From assembly GCA_964485695.1 (NCBI GenBank), contig CAZAKZ010000005.1:1-64000 (forward strand): 64,000 bases of DNA, in the 5' to 3' direction. Shown piece after piece: positions 44,301-52,087 of this stretch (position 1 is the first letter of the stretch; each line of letters begins with the position of its first letter). This stretch comes from CAZAKZ01 sp964485695. GTDB lineage: Bacteria > Planctomycetota > JAFGQW01. The notes under the pieces are model-generated. The model saw only the letters and a list, made by a program, of their open reading frames with translations. It ran no database searches and was not told the origin of the DNA. Made by a program: the position numbers and the translations under genes.

Positions 44301-44329
44301 TCAAGGAGCGGTGCGGAGAACGTACGTGA
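41303..44329 (+). CDS. Three-domain fusion: CoA-transferase/hydrolase, GNAT acetyltransferase, histone-deacetylase-like
   Basis: This 1008-residue cytoplasmic protein joins three enzymes. Residues 15-450 are an acetyl-CoA hydrolase/4-hydroxybutyrate CoA-transferase domain, with the catalytic Glu in 'GIHTEIL' (E242). Residues 460-620 are a GNAT acetyltransferase with the acetyl-CoA loop 'RGKGIG' (557-562). Residues 700-1000 are an AcuC-type class I deacetylase with all active-site residues: His pair in 'GFHHA' (758-759), zinc ligands D794 and H796 in 'DIDAHHGNG', D883 in 'GADTH', and the Tyr in 'GGGGYN' (Y922). It could make or use acyl-CoA, acetylate lysines and remove the acetyl groups again, as AcuA and AcuC do for acetyl-CoA synthetase in Bacillus (inference). 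The start at 41303 has GAAGG upstream; ATG 41339 is an alternative. It stands alone, ending 5 bases from a convergent gene. Confidence 0.9.
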   Translation: MSSNDRRDPPRGMKAVPARMALDCIRNGQTLFIGSGCAEPVLLTRTLAEMAEQFSDLRVIHIMAQGDQHLAQPELLNHFRYNTFYIGRGVEAAVAEGTADFTPINMSEVPAAMVRGTVGVDVALIQVSPPDEAGQCSLGISVDIVKAAVMNANIVIALVNENMPVTRGDSLIPMDLIDFRVEGSDPLIEVSPPPLDPLSLTIGRHVADIITDGMTLHFDTGAISAATMRYLDSKHDLGIHTEILTDDLLRLLRTGAVSNLKKGVNRGTSVVTMVHGSRELYEAVDRNPEIEVHPIEYVNDPIVIARNDNMVSLHSVHEVDLTGQARVEMEEASHYRNLPSSTDFLYGTRRSKNGLTLMALPSTTPDGRRSRIVAELKGSGVIFNRAMVDIVVTEYGSVYLHGLSIRERAVALISIAHPRFRKLLLEEAKLCNYVDPNQIIPPESGSLYPHHYEFHHTFSGGLEVFFRPMKPTDVRRIQKLFYSLSLATIRQRYHGAIKILSNESAQKLANVDYSQDMAIIGLVGPRSNQKIIAEGRYMYNPTRNMGEFDILVAEDYRGKGIGIFLADYLKKIAYSRGIAGVYADVIEGNRATMALLAKAWPTTEKHFESDSCIYILRFPREDILRPKDSIIVYSGRFNDYTYGEAHPFKPERARSALRLIDKEGFLSEPWMRVEEPRMTTRERLIESHDPAFIETLERAGAGKWDEALIHYNLGGDDVPVFRGLFDYIMLYTSATLTGVDLITDDKVNLVFNPLGGFHHASRNHAEGFCYVNDAIVAIDDFLAHGFRVAYIDIDAHHGNGVQDTYYKDDRVLVISTHETGKTLYPWSGFETEIGEERGRGFNINIPMPPQTDDEAFEMVLDQILTPAMKFFKPGVVVAVVGADTHRNDPLTHLSLTNNGMVEALKRVRTYSNHLLLLGGGGYNLKSTARAWCRMWATANRIDSMPDYLSVLGGTFLGSEELKGAGIVDPAYRVSGEEKDKIFEALDEVIQFHMDETLPLLKERCGERT

Positions 44330-44334
44330 GGCGG

Positions 44335-45564
44335 TCAGGCACAGCCCCGTAGCACCCGATCGTAGACCGCGCGGTACTTCCCCACCTGGGCGGCCCAGGT
44401 CCGCTCGGCCAGGACGTAGCGCCGCCCCTGGATCCCCATGTGCTTTCTCCGCTGCGGATTCGCCAGCAGATCACGAATCGCCCGGGTCAGGGCGTCGGCA
44501 TCGTCGGCAGGAAACGAGGCCGCCCCGTCCCCCGCGGGTTCCAGCAGCTCCCGGATGCCGCCCACGTCGCTGCCCAGCACCGGCAGGCCCAGGGCCATGG
44601 CCTCGAGGGGTTTCAGGGGGGTTGTGAATTCCGTGAGGCGGTTGCTGTGACGGGGATACACCAGAAGATCCACGAGAGCGTAGTGATCCGCCACGGCCTC
44701 GTGGGCCACCCGGCCTGGCATCACCACCCGACCCTCGAGGCCGAGGTCCCTCACCTTCTGTCTGAGGGCTGCCTCCTCGGGCCCGCCGCCCACCAGAAGG
44801 AGCGTCACCTCGGGGAGATCGCGCAGAACTGGAGCCATGGCCTCCAGCAGCAGGGCCAGCCCCTCGTAGGCGTAAAAGGAACCGAGGAATCCGACCACGG
44901 GCCCGGGGCCGAGACCGAGGGCGCTTCCGAGGTCCGGATCGGGAGGCCGCGGCTTGAAACGGTCCGTGTCCACGCCGTTGCCCACCACGTGCACCCGATC
45001 AGCGGCCACGCCCCGGGCCGTGATCTCGCGCCGGAGCGCCTCGCAGAGCACCACCACGCAGTCGACTTTCCGGAGAAGCCGGGTCTCGAGATACCGGCTG
45101 ATGCGGTAGCGCATCGATCCCTCGGTGAATGTGCCGTGGTCCACGGCGGCGTCTTCCCATAGAGCCCGCACCTCGTAGACCAGCGGCGGCCCTCCGGTGC
45201 GGCGCACCCTGAGTGCCGGGGTGCCGTTCAGGCTCGGAGAGTGGGCGTGGACCACCGCGATCTCCCCCTCTGCGTCCAGGGTCCGGCGCAACGAGGCCTC
45301 GAGGTCGCGCATGAGTCCCGCCTGCGAGAGAAAGGGCACCCGGTTCATGAGCCCCCGCAGGCCCGAGGTCCGAAGCGGGCTGCGGTAGATCCTCAATGCC
45401 TCGGGCGCTCCCTCCACCGATCCCTCCTCGTATACGTGCCGGGGGGAGGTGAGCACCACCGCCTCCACGCCCAGGTCTTTCTGGTGGGTCAGGATGCTGG
45501 AGGACCGGAAGGTGTAGCCGCTGTGATAGGGCAGGTAGTGGTCGAGGATGTGGAGAACCTTCAC
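44335..45564 (-). CDS. Exosortase-A-associated glycosyltransferase, family 4
   Basis: The 409-residue GT-B enzyme matches the type found in XrtA EPS loci (TIGR04063, Daro_2409 family): 'KVLHILDHYLPYHSGYTFRS' at the start, 'VVHAHSPSLNGTPALRV', 'VYEVRALWEDAAVDHGT' and the donor site 'HSNRLTEFTTPLKPLEAMALGLPVLGSDVGG' read over about 320-350. It adds a sugar to the lipid-linked repeat unit on the cytoplasmic face. The start is GTG 45564, overlapping the amidotransferase stop as GTGA. It is the last gene of the leftward EPS operon that begins with the export gene. Confidence 0.9.
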   Translation of the reverse strand: MKVLHILDHYLPYHSGYTFRSSSILTHQKDLGVEAVVLTSPRHVYEEGSVEGAPEALRIYRSPLRTSGLRGLMNRVPFLSQAGLMRDLEASLRRTLDAEGEIAVVHAHSPSLNGTPALRVRRTGGPPLVYEVRALWEDAAVDHGTFTEGSMRYRISRYLETRLLRKVDCVVVLCEALRREITARGVAADRVHVVGNGVDTDRFKPRPPDPDLGSALGLGPGPVVGFLGSFYAYEGLALLLEAMAPVLRDLPEVTLLLVGGGPEEAALRQKVRDLGLEGRVVMPGRVAHEAVADHYALVDLLVYPRHSNRLTEFTTPLKPLEAMALGLPVLGSDVGGIRELLEPAGDGAASFPADDADALTRAIRDLLANPQRRKHMGIQGRRYVLAERTWAAQVGKYRAVYDRVLRGCA

Positions 45565-47471
45565 GCCACGCCTCCAGCCAGACGCGGTCCGGTCGGGGCC
45601 AGGTATCGCTCCGCCCATCGGTCGAACATCAGAAGGGTCCACAGGGCCACGCTGTGGTCGGCCAGGCCCGAGCGGTGTTCCCGGACCAGGCGCTTGACCG
45701 CCTCGGGGCGGAAATGGGCGGCCACGGCCTCGCGGTCACACAGGCTTTCCACCAGCGGCACCAGGTCGGTGCGGAACCAGTGCTTCAGGGGCACTTCGAA
45801 GCCTTTCTTGGGGCCGTCCAGCACCTCGTCGGGCACGCGGCCCCGCAGGGCCTTCTTCAGAACGTACTTGTGCTCCCGGCCGTTCAGCTTCCATGCCGCA
45901 GGTATCCGTCCGGCCAGTTCCACGGCCTCGTGGTCCAGGAGCGGCACGCGCACCTCCAGGGAATGGGCCATGCTGGCCCGATCCACCTTGGTCAGTATGT
46001 CATCGGTGAGGTAGGTGAGAAGGTCCACGCCCTGGGCCCGGGAAACGGGATCCGGTGCGTCGATGCTCTCGTAGATCTTCCGGAACGCTTCGGATGCATC
46101 GTAGCCCTTTAGAGCATCTACCCAGTGCGGCGCCAGGAGCCGCTTCTTATCGCCCTCGCTCATCTGGGTCACGGACCGGTAAAAGGCGTGCGCCGGATCG
46201 TCGGCCAGGTTCAGGAGCAGGGTCCGGGCGCGAAACCTCCGGGGAAGCCAGTGCGCCCTGGGATAGAAGCTTCCCAGCAATCCGGCCAGGGCCCGGCCGG
46301 GTCGGCCGGGAATCCATCGCCGGAAGCGATTCTCCAGGCCTTCAAACCAGTAGCGACGGTACCCGGCGTGGGTCTCGTCCCCCCCGTCGCCGGAGAGCGC
46401 CACGGTGACGCGCTCCCGCGTGACCTGGCTGAGGTAATACGTGGGCACGGCCGAGACGTCCGCGAACGGTTCGTCGAAGTGGTAGGCCAGGGCATCCACC
46501 ACCGAGAGAGCATCCGGTGTCACGAGGCGCTCGGCGTGGTCCGCCCCCACGGCCTCGGCCACCCGCCGGGCCCGGGGCCGCTCGTCGAATCCCTCCACCT
46601 CGAAGCCGATGGTGGTGGTCCTGGGCGTTTCAACGCCGGCCTCCACCATGAGGTGCACCACCGCGGAGGAGTCGACGCCGCCCGAGAGAAAGGCGCCGAG
46701 TGGCACGTCGGACATGAGGCGGCGATGCACGGAGGTGGTGAGCAGGGACCGGAGCGCCTCGACGGTCTCCTCGAGGGAGCGTCCCCCGGGACAGGGATCG
46801 AACCGGGGGCGCCAGTAGCAACGTACCTGTGGGGGCGTGCCGGGTGTTTTCACGAGGGTGTGGCCTGGCGACAGCTTGTAAATGTCCTGGAAGATGGTCT
46901 TCGGCGCCGGCACGTAGAGGAAGCTCAGATAGTCGCTTAGCGCCGTCATCTCGAGGCGCCTGGGCACGTCGGGATGGACGAGGATCGCCTTCAGCTCGGA
47001 ACCGAAGACCAGGCGGTCGCCTCGAAGCGCATAGTAGAGAGGCTTGATACCCAGGCGGTCCCGGGCCAGGAGAAGTCGGCGCCTCCTGGCGTCGTAGATC
47101 GCGAATGCGAACATGCCGTTCAGACGTTCCACCAGGCGTTCGCCCTCTTCCTCGTAGAGGTGCAGGAGAACTTCGGTGTCCGAACGACTCCGGAAGACGT
47201 GGCCGCGGTCCACGAGGTCGTCCCGGAGCTCAAGATGGTTGTAGATCTCTCCGTTGAAGGCGACGTGGATCGTACCGTCCTCGTTGGCCATGGGCTGGGC
47301 CCCGCCCTTGAGGTCCACGATGCTCAACCGGCGGTGTCCGAGGCCGACACCTTCCCCGACATGGAAGCCCTGGCCGTCGGGTCCGCGGTGGACCAGGGTG
47401 TCGGTCATGGCCTGGAGGATCCCCGGCGGGGTCGGGGCCTCCCCATCGATGTATCCTGCAATACCGCACAT
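45561..47471 (-). CDS. Exosortase-A-type asparagine synthase-like amidotransferase
   Basis: The 636-residue protein has an N-terminal class II glutamine amidotransferase domain, whose nucleophile is Cys2 ('MCGIAGYIDG'), with 'RGPDGQGFH', 'LGHRRLSIVDL' and 'NGEIYNH', and a C-terminal asparagine-synthase ATP domain with 'SGGVDSSAV' and 'SGDGGDE'. This type occurs in XrtA EPS loci (TIGR03108) and probably amidates a uronic acid or other carboxylate of the polysaccharide; true asparagine synthesis is less likely. A GTG at 47477 overlaps the upstream stop as GTGA, but the ATG at 47471 must be used if Cys2 is to become N-terminal. It overlaps genes on both sides. Confidence 0.9.
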   Translation of the reverse strand: MCGIAGYIDGEAPTPPGILQAMTDTLVHRGPDGQGFHVGEGVGLGHRRLSIVDLKGGAQPMANEDGTIHVAFNGEIYNHLELRDDLVDRGHVFRSRSDTEVLLHLYEEEGERLVERLNGMFAFAIYDARRRRLLLARDRLGIKPLYYALRGDRLVFGSELKAILVHPDVPRRLEMTALSDYLSFLYVPAPKTIFQDIYKLSPGHTLVKTPGTPPQVRCYWRPRFDPCPGGRSLEETVEALRSLLTTSVHRRLMSDVPLGAFLSGGVDSSAVVHLMVEAGVETPRTTTIGFEVEGFDERPRARRVAEAVGADHAERLVTPDALSVVDALAYHFDEPFADVSAVPTYYLSQVTRERVTVALSGDGGDETHAGYRRYWFEGLENRFRRWIPGRPGRALAGLLGSFYPRAHWLPRRFRARTLLLNLADDPAHAFYRSVTQMSEGDKKRLLAPHWVDALKGYDASEAFRKIYESIDAPDPVSRAQGVDLLTYLTDDILTKVDRASMAHSLEVRVPLLDHEAVELAGRIPAAWKLNGREHKYVLKKALRGRVPDEVLDGPKKGFEVPLKHWFRTDLVPLVESLCDREAVAAHFRPEAVKRLVREHRSGLADHSVALWTLLMFDRWAERYLAPTGPRLAGGVA

Positions 47472-47473
47472 GT

Positions 47474-48586
47474 TCACACCCCCGCTGAAGATCGATAGAT
47501 GTCTCTGTACGCACCGGCCATGCGATCCAGGGTGAAGCGATTCAGAAATCGTGCACGTCCGGCCCGCCCCATTTCACGCCGGAGGGCGGGATCCATCAAC
47601 AGTCTTTTCAGCGAATCCTGCAGGGCGTGGACGTCCCCCACCTCGAAGAGCAGTCCGGTCACCCCGTCCACCACCACCTCCGGGATGCCGCCGACGCGGG
47701 AGGCGACCACGGGGCGCTCCATTGCCATGGCCTCGATGAGAGTCAGGGGCAGGCCCTCGCTCCTGGAGGGGAGGACCACCACGTCGAGGGCGGAATAGAT
47801 GTCACCGAGGTCGGATCGAAACCCGAGGATCCGCACCCGGTCCTCCATGCCGAGTTTTCGGGCTTGCATCTCCAGGTCGGCGCGGAGCGGCCCGTCGCCC
47901 GCCAGGACCACGTGGAGGTCTGGAAACGCGCCCAGGAGTCCCGAGGTGGCCTCGAGGAGCAGCTGGTGGTCCTTCACCGGCTTCAGGCCCGCCACCACCC
48001 CCACCACCCGGGCAGCCGCCGGGATGGACCACGATTCCCGGACGGCGCCGGCGACGGCCGGGTCGGCACCCGGGAGGTGGACGCCGTTGGGCACCACCCG
48101 GACCCGGTCCCCGCCGATCCTCTCGAAACGGAGCAGAAGGGACCTCAGCTCCTCGGACACGGTCACCACCTGGCGGGTCGAGACGGCCAGGGCGAAGTTC
48201 AGGATCCGCACCGCCAGGCGTCCGGGAAAGATCCGGTCGTGCTCGGTGTAGACCACGGGGATGCGCGCCAGGAACGCCGCGACGCCGCCGTAGAAGAGAG
48301 CCGTATCGTTGTGGGCGTGCAGGACGTCAATGCCGAGGTCCCGGAGCAGCCGGTGGAGGCGAAATGGATAGTGGAAATCCACGCCGGGTTTTCGCTTGCA
48401 CACGTGCACCGAGACGCCGGCCTCGGTCAGGACGGCTTCCAGTTCCCCGCCGTCGTCGTAGCACACCACCGAGGCCCGTTCCTCTCCGGTCATGCACCGG
48501 GCGAGATGGACCACCATCCACTCCAGCCCCCCCACCTCGAGGGTCGGGATCAGGAAGCCCACGTGGAGCCGTCGCTGCGCGGTCAT
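47474..48586 (-). CDS. Exosortase-A-associated sugar transferase (Stp2 type)
   Basis: The 370-residue GT4 enzyme resembles the transferase called TIGR03088 in XrtA loci: 'HVGFLIPTLEVGGLEWMVVHLA' at the start, 'DVLHAHNDTALFYGG', 'VVYTEHDRIFPG', 'VVPNGVHLPG' and the donor motif 'LPSRSEGLPLTLIEAMAMERPVVASRVGG' read over about 275-303. It builds the lipid-linked repeat unit. The ATG at 48586 overlaps the O-ligase stop as ATGA, so the two are coupled. Its open frame extends far upstream only because it shadows the ligase gene. Confidence 0.92.
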   Translation of the reverse strand: MTAQRRLHVGFLIPTLEVGGLEWMVVHLARCMTGEERASVVCYDDGGELEAVLTEAGVSVHVCKRKPGVDFHYPFRLHRLLRDLGIDVLHAHNDTALFYGGVAAFLARIPVVYTEHDRIFPGRLAVRILNFALAVSTRQVVTVSEELRSLLLRFERIGGDRVRVVPNGVHLPGADPAVAGAVRESWSIPAAARVVGVVAGLKPVKDHQLLLEATSGLLGAFPDLHVVLAGDGPLRADLEMQARKLGMEDRVRILGFRSDLGDIYSALDVVVLPSRSEGLPLTLIEAMAMERPVVASRVGGIPEVVVDGVTGLLFEVGDVHALQDSLKRLLMDPALRREMGRAGRARFLNRFTLDRMAGAYRDIYRSSAGV

Positions 48587-49911
48587 GGCTGGAGTCCCCC
48601 CGAAGTTCCGGCTGTGGATTCGGCCGTGGTCTCGGCTGCCGCCGCCGGTCCGGCCTCGCGCACGACCACGCGCGGAAATACGGCCTTCATGGCCACCACG
48701 ATGCCCACGATGTGGTAGTAGAGGTCGAAGTCGTTCCGGGAGAGGAAAAAACCGCTGACGGCGAAGGCCATGAGGCTCACCTCGAACATGTGACAGTAGT
48801 TGATGAACCACAGGTTTTCCGGCAGCTTCGGAGTCCGCTTCCGGAGTCTGCGCAGGGTCAGGTAGGTGAACAACAGGAGGAAGACGAACGGAATGAGCAG
48901 GGTGAAGCCTCCGTCGGACAGGGTCTGGAAGTAGATGTTGTGGGCCACGTGGCGGTTCAGGGGGTTGGGGGCGTAGCGGTCGAAGGTCTTCTTGTTGTCC
49001 AGGTTCCGGGGACCGACACCGGTGAAGGGGCGTTCCATGCCAATTCTCCAGCAGGTCTCCCAGGCGTTGAAGCGGCCTCGCACCGAGCCGTCCTCGCTGA
49101 AATCCTCGATGGTCTTGATCCGGTCGAAGTACTCGGGCGATATGAAGGGGATCAGTGTGACACCGAGGAAGATCAGGAAGACGAGGCTGGAGATGGCCAG
49201 GGTCTTTCGCCTGGATTTCAGGGCCAGGAAGAAGGCCACGGCCACCAGGCCCAGGAAACCCCCGCGGCTGTGGGTGAGGATCACGGCCACTGCGGTGAAA
49301 AAGGCGGTCAACCCGAGAATCCACTTGTGGAGCTTCTCCTTCTCGGTGATGGCGAGGTAGTAGAGCATGGGTAAGGCCATGTTCAGGGCCAGGGCGAAGT
49401 CGTTGTTGTCCAGGATGAATCCTCCAGGGCCCTGGAGCTTCGCGCCGCGCAGAGCGCCCAGGAATCCGCCCTTGAATCCCAGCGCCCCGATGCTGAGTGC
49501 CACGGCCCAGGCCATCATCCGGAGCCGGGCGCCGCTGGTGATGAGGCTGGCGGTCAGCAATGTCATGAGGAAGATCTTCCAGTAGTCGTGGAACTTCTCC
49601 CACGCATCTTCCTGGTTGTAGAGGGCGCAGTCACACACGATGGCCAGAATGGCGAGCATCATCAAGATGAGCAAAACCTCCCGGCAGAAGAGGTTCGTGA
49701 TACGCTCCCGGCCCATCAACAGGGCGAAGAAGAATCCGATGGAGGTGGCGATGGCGATTAAGAAGCTGAGCCTGTAGTCCTGGACGCCCCAGGCCAGGTC
49801 GTGGGGCCTGAAGTAGGCGGCCCAGGACCAGAGCAAGGCCCCGTAGAACGGCCTAAACAGGGCCACGGGCAGGCTCAGGGCCACGATGGTTATGACTATG
49901 GCCGCGCGCAT
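48583..49911 (-). CDS. Exosortase-A-associated O-antigen-ligase-like polymerase
   Basis: The 442-residue integral membrane protein has about ten to twelve hydrophobic segments and the Wzy/WaaL-type periplasmic loop with 'LTHSRGGFLGL' and 'RFNAWETCWRIGMERPFTGVG'. It fits the putative O-glycosylation ligase of XrtA loci (TIGR03097). It would polymerise the repeat unit or transfer glycan to an acceptor on the periplasmic face. I start it at 49911 ('MRAAIVITIVALSLP'), because the longer frame adds a basic non-conserved tail; this start overlaps the end of the upstream transferase gene by 16 bases. Confidence 0.88.
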   Translation of the reverse strand: MRAAIVITIVALSLPVALFRPFYGALLWSWAAYFRPHDLAWGVQDYRLSFLIAIATSIGFFFALLMGRERITNLFCREVLLILMMLAILAIVCDCALYNQEDAWEKFHDYWKIFLMTLLTASLITSGARLRMMAWAVALSIGALGFKGGFLGALRGAKLQGPGGFILDNNDFALALNMALPMLYYLAITEKEKLHKWILGLTAFFTAVAVILTHSRGGFLGLVAVAFFLALKSRRKTLAISSLVFLIFLGVTLIPFISPEYFDRIKTIEDFSEDGSVRGRFNAWETCWRIGMERPFTGVGPRNLDNKKTFDRYAPNPLNRHVAHNIYFQTLSDGGFTLLIPFVFLLLFTYLTLRRLRKRTPKLPENLWFINYCHMFEVSLMAFAVSGFFLSRNDFDLYYHIVGIVVAMKAVFPRVVVREAGPAAAAETTAESTAGTSGGLQP

Positions 49912-51146
49912 CGCTGCCCAACCGCCGATTTTGTGGTGCCGCTTACCATGGCCCCGTCCAGGATGGAATCCAGCTTTGCCAGTTCCCCGGGCCACGCGTA
50001 TTGCTCAGCAATGATCCCGCGACCGACGCGACCGAGTCGCTGCCTCTTCTCGCGGTGGAGGAGGAGGTCCACCGCCTGGTCGGCCAGCTCTTCCGGAGTT
50101 CGCCCCAGCGCCACGCCGTCCCCCGCCTCGAGGTCGATTCCCTGCACGGCCTCGGGTGTGGCCACGACCGCAATGCTCGAGGCCATGGCCTCGAGAACCT
50201 TGTTGAGCACGCCCTGGGTCACACGGAAAGGCGCCACGCTCACCGCCGCCCGGCTGTAGACCGCCTTGATGTCCTCCACGTACCCGGCCAGGCGGACGCC
50301 GCCCCGGCCGTCGAGGGCCCTGAGGCGGCCCGGAGCCCTGGGGCCGACCACCAGGAACTCGGCTCCTGGTACGCGTTCTCGGACCCGGGGCATGACGTCC
50401 CGGGCGAAGAACTCCACGGCGTCCATGTTCGGAAAATAGTCCAGAGCGCCCGCGAACAGCAGGGTCCTGTCGTCCTCTCCGGTCCGATCCCCGGGAAAGT
50501 CCCCCACCTCCATGGCGTTTCCGACGACAACGATGTGGTCCTGGAGAGATCCTGAAAACAGGGACTTCTCGTGCCGGGACACCACGAGGGTGGCGAAAGA
50601 ACGCTTCACCCACTGCGTCTCGGCCCGGGCGAGGCGACGCGCCTCCAGACGGTAGAGGATTCTCTTCATTCCCCTGAACCAGTCTCCGTACTTGGCCCAC
50701 TTCACGCTATCCCGATCCACCAGGTCCAGCACCACGGGCACCCCCACCCGGAAAGCGACCGGGGCGACCTGGGAACTGAAGGCCACAACCACGTCCGGCC
50801 GCTTCTCGGCCGCCAGGCGCCGGACCGCAGATCCCAGGCGTCGGCCCGGAAAATAGGCCACGCTCAGGGACTTTCCCGTGACCAAGCCGAGGGCGGTACG
50901 GGCGAGAGCTCCGGTGCGGCCGAAGGGAATGACCTCCACGGCCTCTGCATGGTCCTTCAGCGCGCGTGCATGGTGCAGGTCGTCGACGTTATCGGCGGCA
51001 GCCACGATGCGGAGGTTGTGCCGCCGGGACAGGTAGCGCACTAGCTGGAGGGAACGGATCTTGTCGCCCTTGTCCGGCGGATAGGGGATCCTGTGGGAGA
51101 GGAACAGGATTTCCTTCTCAGGGCTTGCGCAAGAATAAATTCCCAT
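49896..51146 (-). CDS. Exosortase-A-associated sugar transferase (Stp1 type) with start inside a repeat element
   Basis: The 416-residue GT4 enzyme matches the XrtA-linked family TIGR03087: 'EILFLSHRIPYPPDKGDKIRS' (read over 12-32), 'LDLVDRDSVKWAKYGD', 'VPGAEFLVVGPRAPG' and 'VTQGVLNKVLEAMASSIAVVATPEAVQG' near the C-terminus. Family members normally begin a few residues before the ILFLSHR motif. Here the only in-frame start codon is ATG 51146, which lies inside the left arm of a 181-bp inverted-repeat element, so about nine of the first twelve residues (MGIYSCASP) come from the element. No good ribosome binding site is seen. Expression may be altered; otherwise the gene looks intact. Confidence 0.88.
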   Translation of the reverse strand: MGIYSCASPEKEILFLSHRIPYPPDKGDKIRSLQLVRYLSRRHNLRIVAAADNVDDLHHARALKDHAEAVEVIPFGRTGALARTALGLVTGKSLSVAYFPGRRLGSAVRRLAAEKRPDVVVAFSSQVAPVAFRVGVPVVLDLVDRDSVKWAKYGDWFRGMKRILYRLEARRLARAETQWVKRSFATLVVSRHEKSLFSGSLQDHIVVVGNAMEVGDFPGDRTGEDDRTLLFAGALDYFPNMDAVEFFARDVMPRVRERVPGAEFLVVGPRAPGRLRALDGRGGVRLAGYVEDIKAVYSRAAVSVAPFRVTQGVLNKVLEAMASSIAVVATPEAVQGIDLEAGDGVALGRTPEELADQAVDLLLHREKRQRLGRVGRGIIAEQYAWPGELAKLDSILDGAMVSGTTKSAVGQRCARP

Positions 51147-51301
51147 TTTGGCATCTCATCTTCGAACCATCTTCGGCCGGGCCTCGCTCGCAAAATCCTC
51201 GACATATTGCCTGTAATATGCCTCCGGTTTCGCTCACTCGGGTCGGCCGAATCTGACCCGAATCTGAGCGCCAAAATGTGAATTTATTCTTGCGCAAACC
51301 C
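51121..51301. repeat. 181-bp inverted-repeat element (MITE-like)
   Basis: Terminal 32-base arms (51121-51152 and 51270-51301) pair at 30 of 32 positions. The inner part continues as an imperfect stem, including CTTCGGCCGGGC/GATTCGGCCGACCC-type blocks, and closes with CATATT-GCCTGT-AATATG. The right arm abuts the TAA of the tyrosine-kinase gene. There is no room for a transposase and no clear target duplication. It is AT-richer at its ends than the surrounding operon. Confidence 0.85.
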
Positions 51302-52087
51302 TTACCGGTATTGATAGTACTCGCTCGCATTGTAGTTGGAGGTGCGGGAGTTTGGGTTCACGTTGGTACAGACGAGGCCCAGGATGTTCGCTCGGCCCCG
51401 CTCGAGGATCTCCAGACCGTGTTTGACCCGGCTGCGGTCCGTCACGTTCAGCTTGATGACGTAGACCACGCCCTCTACTCTGGAGCAGAGGATTCCGGCG
51501 TCATGGACGTAGAGGATGGGGGGCGTGTCAAAGATGACGAAGTCGTACTCGGTCCTGAGAACATCCACCAGGTCCGCCATCTGTCGGGACCCGAGGAGCT
51601 CGGCCGGATTCTCCGAGGGCTCTCCGGCCGGCAGCACGGCCAGATCCGGAATCGGGGTCTCGTAGATCGCCTTCTTCAGGGGCAGATCGCGGGTGAGAAG
51701 GTGGCTGAGGCCGTATCGGGAATCCACGCCCACGAGGCTCGTGAGGCTCGGCCGCCGCAGGTCTGCGTCCACCACCAGCACCTTGACGTCCCGTTGCTCC
51801 GCGAAGGTCGCGCCGATGTTCAGGGTCGTGAGGCTCTTTCCCTCCTTCTTGATGGAGCTCGTCACGGCCATCACCCTGGGAGGACTGGCCGGGTCGATGG
51901 CCATGATGTTGGTCCGGAGCATGCGGTACTGCTCCATTTCCGGGCTGGATTTTTCCAGGTGGGCCACGACCCGGGAATCGAGGTCTCCCCTTCCCACCAG
52001 GACCGGAAGGGATGATTCCTTCTCCGGCCCGGGTTGAATCAGGTTCTCCGCCTCGTATTTCCTCAAGGCGTCATAGAAACTACCCAT
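51302..52087 (-). CDS. Exosortase-A-associated tyrosine autokinase (CpsD/CapB type)
   Basis: The 261-residue bacterial tyrosine kinase has Walker A 'SSIKKEGKSLTTLN' (K84), Walker A' 'VLVVDADLRRPSL', Walker B 'VIFDTPPIL' and a Tyr-bearing tail 'YNASEYYQYR'. It fits TIGR03018, which partners with the Wzz-like chain-length protein to control EPS polymerisation through tail phosphorylation. The Walker A loop has KK where PG is usual. The tail has fewer tyrosines than many BY-kinases. Its start abuts the ATPase stop with no gap. The repeat element follows immediately after its stop. Confidence 0.92.
   Translation of the reverse strand: MGSFYDALRKYEAENLIQPGPEKESSLPVLVGRGDLDSRVVAHLEKSSPEMEQYRMLRTNIMAIDPASPPRVMAVTSSIKKEGKSLTTLNIGATFAEQRDVKVLVVDADLRRPSLTSLVGVDSRYGLSHLLTRDLPLKKAIYETPIPDLAVLPAGEPSENPAELLGSRQMADLVDVLRTEYDFVIFDTPPILYVHDAGILCSRVEGVVYVIKLNVTDRSRVKHGLEILERGRANILGLVCTNVNPNSRTSNYNASEYYQYR

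Noticed and set aside
51118..51330. Small ORFs within the 181-bp element
   Set aside because: Both strands give similar short peptides (LRKNKF-type) only because the arms are inverted copies; no sign of a protein-coding role.
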